DNA from: JADKIH01 sp043747595
GTDB lineage: Bacteria; Bacteroidota; Bacteroidia; AKYH767-A; 2013-40CM-41-45
Direction of reading: 5' to 3'
DNA: 64,000 nucleotides
Assembly: GCA_043747595.1 (NCBI GenBank)
Contig: JAYTOX010000003.1
Span: 1-64,000 of the forward strand
Shown here: piece after piece, positions 60,788 through 64,000 of the stretch
Layout of the letters: each line of letters begins with the position of its first letter
Position numbering within the stretch: position 1 is the stretch's first letter
The notes under the pieces: generated by a model
What the model was told of the DNA's origin: nothing
The model's database searches: none
The model's input: only the letters and a program-made list of their open reading frames with translations
Program-made: the position numbers and the translations under genes

Positions 60788-63619
60788 ATGAAAACAACTA
60801 CAAAGGTGAAAACTTTTTTTGCCATTGCAGGAATTATGATTGCAAGTTTTAGCGCAAACGCACAACTGGCATTCACCAATTCAAATGCAAAATTAATTGC
60901 CGGAAACATGTTCAGTGGCTGTTCGGTAGCAGTATCAGATATTAATTTCGATGGACTTGATGATATCATACGTTTGAACAACGGAACAGATCTTAATATT
61001 GAGATGCAGAATGCGGATGGAACGTATACTCATTATTTTATTATGAACAGTGGTAATAGCAGTGCATGGGCAATGACCGTAGCCGATGTAGATCAGAATG
61101 GTTGGAAAGATGTGATGGTAGATGCTGGTTCGGGAATTATTATTGTGAAATTATTTGGTGGCGGAGGAAGTCTTACTTCGTCGTCGCAAGTACTTCCAAA
61201 CTCAGGCTTCTTTTTACAGAATGCAACGTTCTGCGATATGAATAATGATGGATGGATAGATCTTTTTGCATGCGATGACAATGCGCCGGCACATGTTTAC
61301 ATGAACGATGGAACGGGAAATTTGCTAAGCTCTACTTATGTAGACTTTGCATTGAATCCAACAATTACTTATGGTAACGATCCGGCCGATTCTGGAAATT
61401 ATGGAAGTACGTGGATTGATTTTGATAATGATGGTGATTTAGATTTGTATGTAGCACATTGTCGTCAGAGTACATCAAGTCCAACCGATCTTCGTCGCAT
61501 CAATCGATTGTTTGTGAACGATGGAACAAACCATTACACAGAGCAGGCTGCTAACTTTGGTATTAACCAAGGCTGGCAAACATGGACTGCAAGTTTCAAC
61601 GATATTGACAATGATGGAGACTTAGATTTGATGTTGACCAATCATGATCACACAAGTCAGATTCTTGAGAATGATGGTACAGGTCATTTTGCAGAATTGA
61701 CAAACACTAATTTTAACACGACAAGTATTACACCAATTGAATCAGTGTTAGAAGATTTCGACAACGACGGCTTTGTTGACATAATGGTAGCAGGATCAGA
61801 TTGGGTGTATTGGAAAAACAATGGCGATAAAACATTTTCACCGGTAACAGGTTTATTTGCAACAGGCGGAATGTTATCGTTTGCCACAGGCGATTTAAAC
61901 CACGATGGATTTATAGATCTCTATACATCTTATGGCAATGTTTATACAACACCATCAAACACACCCGATGTTTTGTATTTGAATTCTAAAAACGCAAATC
62001 ACTTTATCACGTTCGATTTAAAAGGAACTGTTTCTAACATCAGCGCAGTCGGTGCACGAGTTAGTATTTATGGACCGTGGGGAACGCAAGTTCGTGAAGT
62101 AAGAGCAGGAGAAAGTTACGGAACATGTAATTCATCACAATGTCATTTTGGATTAGGCGCAGCTACGATGGTAGATTCTGCAGTAGTTAGATTTCCTTCG
62201 GGCATTGAACAACGTTTTACTAATTTAACAGCAAATCAATTTGTGACAGTAATTGAAAACACGTGTTCGATTAGTGGTAATGTAGTACAAGGAGCATCGG
62301 CAATTTGTACTGGACAAAGCACTACATTAACTGCATCACCAAATTTCACATCATACAATTGGTCGAATGGAGAAACAACACAATCTATCAGCGTAACAGC
62401 AGCAACAGGATATAGTGTTACAGTGAGTGACGGTACATGTTCAAACATATCACCAACAGTTGCGTTGACAATCAACCCTGACGAAACACCAACGATAACA
62501 GCAGCAGGAGAATTAGTATTCTGCCACGGAGGATCAGTAACACTGAATAGTACAGCAGCCAACGGTTACCAATGGTCGAATAACGCAGGAACAAATCAAA
62601 ATGCAGTTGTAACAGAATCGGGTTCATATTCCGTAACAATACAAGGAGTTTGTGGAAGCTTTACTTCAGCACCAATTTTAGTCGACGTATTGAATGCACC
62701 ATTAGCAATTGCCAGCGGTACATCAATCTCTTCACCTCAAGCTGTTACATTAACAGCCACAGGCGATCAAATTAGCTGGTACGATCAGTCGACAGGAGGA
62801 ACATTATTGTATTCAGGCAGTAGCTATACTACGCCGGTTATTTCAACACCAACTACTTTTTGGGTGGAGAATGAAAAATCATATCCGGGAGCAATTTCTT
62901 TAACAGGAATGTCTTCACATCAAGGTACTAATTACAGTGGAGGAACAACGAATGGAACAGTTGACTTTACAGTTACTACAGCTTGTACGTTGAATTCAGT
63001 AAAAGTATATACTGATTCAGCTGGGACGAGAGAGATTCAATTATTGGATGCCGCTAACGTAGTTATAAACTCTGCATTGATAAATATTCCAACCGATTCA
63101 AGTAGAGTAAATTTGAATTTTGCTTTAGTACCTGGAACATATCATTTAACTACAAATGGAACTGTAAATACAAATACGCTAGGAACAGTATCGCCACGTT
63201 TACAACGTTCAAGTGCAGGTGTTGCATATCCTTATAGCGTAAACAATCTATTAAGCATTAATGGATCCAATCAAGGAGCAAACTACTACTACTATTTCTA
63301 CGACTGGGAAGTTCAAGAGCAATCGTATTTCTGTACGAGCGATCGAGTTCCGGTTTTAGTAGATGTTACAACAGGAATAAATAATCAGAACGTAAAAGGT
63401 ATTTCAGTTTATCCGAATCCTGCGAAAGATTTCTTGACGATAGAAACAGATTCACCGATAGCCGTTCGTTTATTTGATACAGCATCAAGAATTCTTCGTT
63501 CAGAGAAATTCCAAGCGATGAGCAATAAAATGAATATCTCAGATCTTGCAGCTGGAATTTACCAGATGCAAATTATCAAAGGAAATCAAACAGTAAACTA
63601 CAAAATTGTAGTACAATAA
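60788..63619 (+). CDS. FG-GAP/ASPIC-UnbV repeat protein with Ig-like domains and type A T9SS domain
   Basis: A 943-residue secreted protein with signal peptide ending S-A-N-A-Q. Six FG-GAP/VCBS calcium-binding motifs (for example D-V-D-Q-N-G-W-K-D, D-M-N-N-D-G-W-I-D, D-F-D-N-D-G-D-L-D, D-I-D-N-D-G-D-L-D) make a beta propeller over about residues 30-400. An ASPIC/UnbV segment follows (V-V-R-F-P-S-G-I-E-Q). Then come two or three Ig-like domains similar to those at 22-24 kb, a beta domain, and a type A sorting domain (V-Y-P-N-P-A-K-D...A-G-I-Y-Q-M-Q-I). It starts 24 bases after the cytochrome stop, so the two may be co-transcribed. Adhesion or scaffold function is inferred. Confidence 0.88.
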   Translation: MKTTTKVKTFFAIAGIMIASFSANAQLAFTNSNAKLIAGNMFSGCSVAVSDINFDGLDDIIRLNNGTDLNIEMQNADGTYTHYFIMNSGNSSAWAMTVADVDQNGWKDVMVDAGSGIIIVKLFGGGGSLTSSSQVLPNSGFFLQNATFCDMNNDGWIDLFACDDNAPAHVYMNDGTGNLLSSTYVDFALNPTITYGNDPADSGNYGSTWIDFDNDGDLDLYVAHCRQSTSSPTDLRRINRLFVNDGTNHYTEQAANFGINQGWQTWTASFNDIDNDGDLDLMLTNHDHTSQILENDGTGHFAELTNTNFNTTSITPIESVLEDFDNDGFVDIMVAGSDWVYWKNNGDKTFSPVTGLFATGGMLSFATGDLNHDGFIDLYTSYGNVYTTPSNTPDVLYLNSKNANHFITFDLKGTVSNISAVGARVSIYGPWGTQVREVRAGESYGTCNSSQCHFGLGAATMVDSAVVRFPSGIEQRFTNLTANQFVTVIENTCSISGNVVQGASAICTGQSTTLTASPNFTSYNWSNGETTQSISVTAATGYSVTVSDGTCSNISPTVALTINPDETPTITAAGELVFCHGGSVTLNSTAANGYQWSNNAGTNQNAVVTESGSYSVTIQGVCGSFTSAPILVDVLNAPLAIASGTSISSPQAVTLTATGDQISWYDQSTGGTLLYSGSSYTTPVISTPTTFWVENEKSYPGAISLTGMSSHQGTNYSGGTTNGTVDFTVTTACTLNSVKVYTDSAGTREIQLLDAANVVINSALINIPTDSSRVNLNFALVPGTYHLTTNGTVNTNTLGTVSPRLQRSSAGVAYPYSVNNLLSINGSNQGANYYYYFYDWEVQEQSYFCTSDRVPVLVDVTTGINNQNVKGISVYPNPAKDFLTIETDSPIAVRLFDTASRILRSEKFQAMSNKMNISDLAAGIYQMQIIKGNQTVNYKIVVQ

Positions 63620-63641
63620 TTTACTGCTCAAAATCTCTAAT

Positions 63642-63678
63642 AAAAAATGGCTGTCAATTATTGGCAGCCATTTTTTTT
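63642..63678 (+). terminator. Rho-independent terminator
   Basis: Ten-base arms TGGCTGTCAA / TTGGCAGCCA (one G-U pair) with a 3-base loop, followed by a T8 run, lie about 30 bases after the preceding stop. Confidence 0.88.
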
Positions 63679-63734
63679 GCGTTTCCATCAATAATTTCAT
63701 TCGATAAATTGGCATTCAATCGATGAAAAATTTG

Positions 63735-63742
63735 CATCTTTG
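63735..63742 (+). promoter_or_regulatory. Candidate -7 promoter box of trxB
   Basis: CATCTTTG (7 of 8 fixed or free positions of TAnnTTTG) sits 21 bases before the trxB ATG. A TTG at 63709-63711 lies 23 bases upstream, slightly too far for the usual spacing. Confidence 0.35.
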
Positions 63743-63763
63743 CAGTCAATTTTAGAACAGATT

Positions 63764-64000
63764 ATGAGTAACGAAAACGAACATGTAAAATGCTTGATTA
63801 TCGGTTCAGGCCCCGCAGGATATACAGCAGCTATTTATGCAGCACGAGCAGATTTAAAACCGGTGATGTATCAGGGATTACAACCGGGTGGACAATTAAC
63901 CATTACAACCGAAGTTGAAAATTATCCTGGTTATCCGAAAGGCACACAAGGTCCGGAGATGATGGAAGACTTCAAAGCACAAGCCGAACGATTTGGTACA
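63764..64000 (+). CDS. trxB: Thioredoxin reductase, N-terminal part (runs off window)
   Basis: The first 79 codons of a thioredoxin reductase (NADPH-dependent reduction of thioredoxin). The FAD-binding motif L-I-I-G-S-G-P-A-G-Y-T-A-A-I-Y-A-A-R-A is present, followed by Q-P-G-G-Q-L-T-I-T-T-E-V-E-N-Y-P-G-Y and E-M-M-E-D-F-K-A-Q-A-E-R-F-G-T. The redox C-x-x-C and NADPH domain lie beyond the window. It begins after a terminator and a -7 candidate, so it probably has its own promoter. Confidence 0.95.
   Translation, partial: MSNENEHVKCLIIGSGPAGYTAAIYAARADLKPVMYQGLQPGGQLTITTEVENYPGYPKGTQGPEMMEDFKAQAERFGT

Noticed and set aside
1..64000. tRNA or rRNA genes
   Set aside because: I saw no T-loop GGTTCRA consensus with matching acceptor stem in any intergenic region.

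Overview
The window reads as a chromosome segment of a free-living, low-GC member of the Bacteroidota (class Bacteroidia in the broad sense; I cannot fix the order). The evidence is lineage-typical: type IX secretion (T9SS) C-terminal sorting domains of type A and type B, PKD-repeat and FG-GAP surface proteins, a Porin_10-like outer-membrane protein, DUF4783, the rlmH/nadC neighbourhood, adjacent parC/parE, TAnnTTTG-like -7 promoter boxes and few strong Shine-Dalgarno sequences. I found no tRNA, rRNA, CRISPR array, transposase or integrase gene.

Layout. (1) 76-5257 (+): an AT-rich, ATGA-overlapping operon of one methyltransferase and four glycosyltransferases, followed by a convergent polytopic membrane protein (5272-6612, -). 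(2) 6658-10533: housekeeping block of rlmH (-), then DUF4783, nadC, a YihY/BrkB membrane protein and a TPR protein (+). (3) 10558-15911: a small surface-glycan cassette with flippase and asparagine synthase (-), methyltransferase and glycosyltransferase (+). (4) 15927-24480: secreted proteins. These are a five-PKD type B T9SS protein, an isoaspartyl peptidase, and two paralogous type A T9SS proteins that share an N-terminal domain I cannot name. (5) 24783-36419: AddB-like nuclease, porin-like protein, a secreted protein often mislabelled asparagine synthetase B, topoisomerase IV (parC, parE), a DUF167 protein and an ACP phosphodiesterase-like protein. (6) 36527-37832: a small secreted Kazal-like protein facing an orphan Cas6-like protein. 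(7) 37930-49304 (all -): a ten-gene O-antigen/exopolysaccharide operon with flippase, two O-antigen polymerase/ligase-type proteins, four glycosyltransferase-type genes including the initiating sugar transferase, WecB, a DegT aminotransferase and a hydrolase. (8) 49323-52090 (-): ZapB-like, zapA, 6S RNA and rny. (9) 52376-55107: lolD (+), then selD and mnmH (-), the tRNA selenouridine pathway. (10) 55108-57028: a FkbM methyltransferase embedded in repeat-rich DNA. (11) 57029-64000 (+): OsmC, cupredoxin lipoprotein, DinB, a pentaheme cytochrome with a T9SS tail, an FG-GAP/UnbV T9SS protein and the start of trxB.

How it fits together: much of the window builds or decorates the cell surface. Polysaccharide units are primed, elongated, flipped and polymerised, while T9SS delivers large Ig/PKD/FG-GAP proteins and a multiheme cytochrome to the outside. 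The least explained items are the Cas6-like protein with no CRISPR locus and no evident catalytic histidine, the shared N-terminal domain of the 19.8-24.5 kb paralogues, and a family of 7-bp-phased intergenic repeats that recurs at several separate sites, together with a 56-bp tandem repeat and other short repeats around the FkbM gene.
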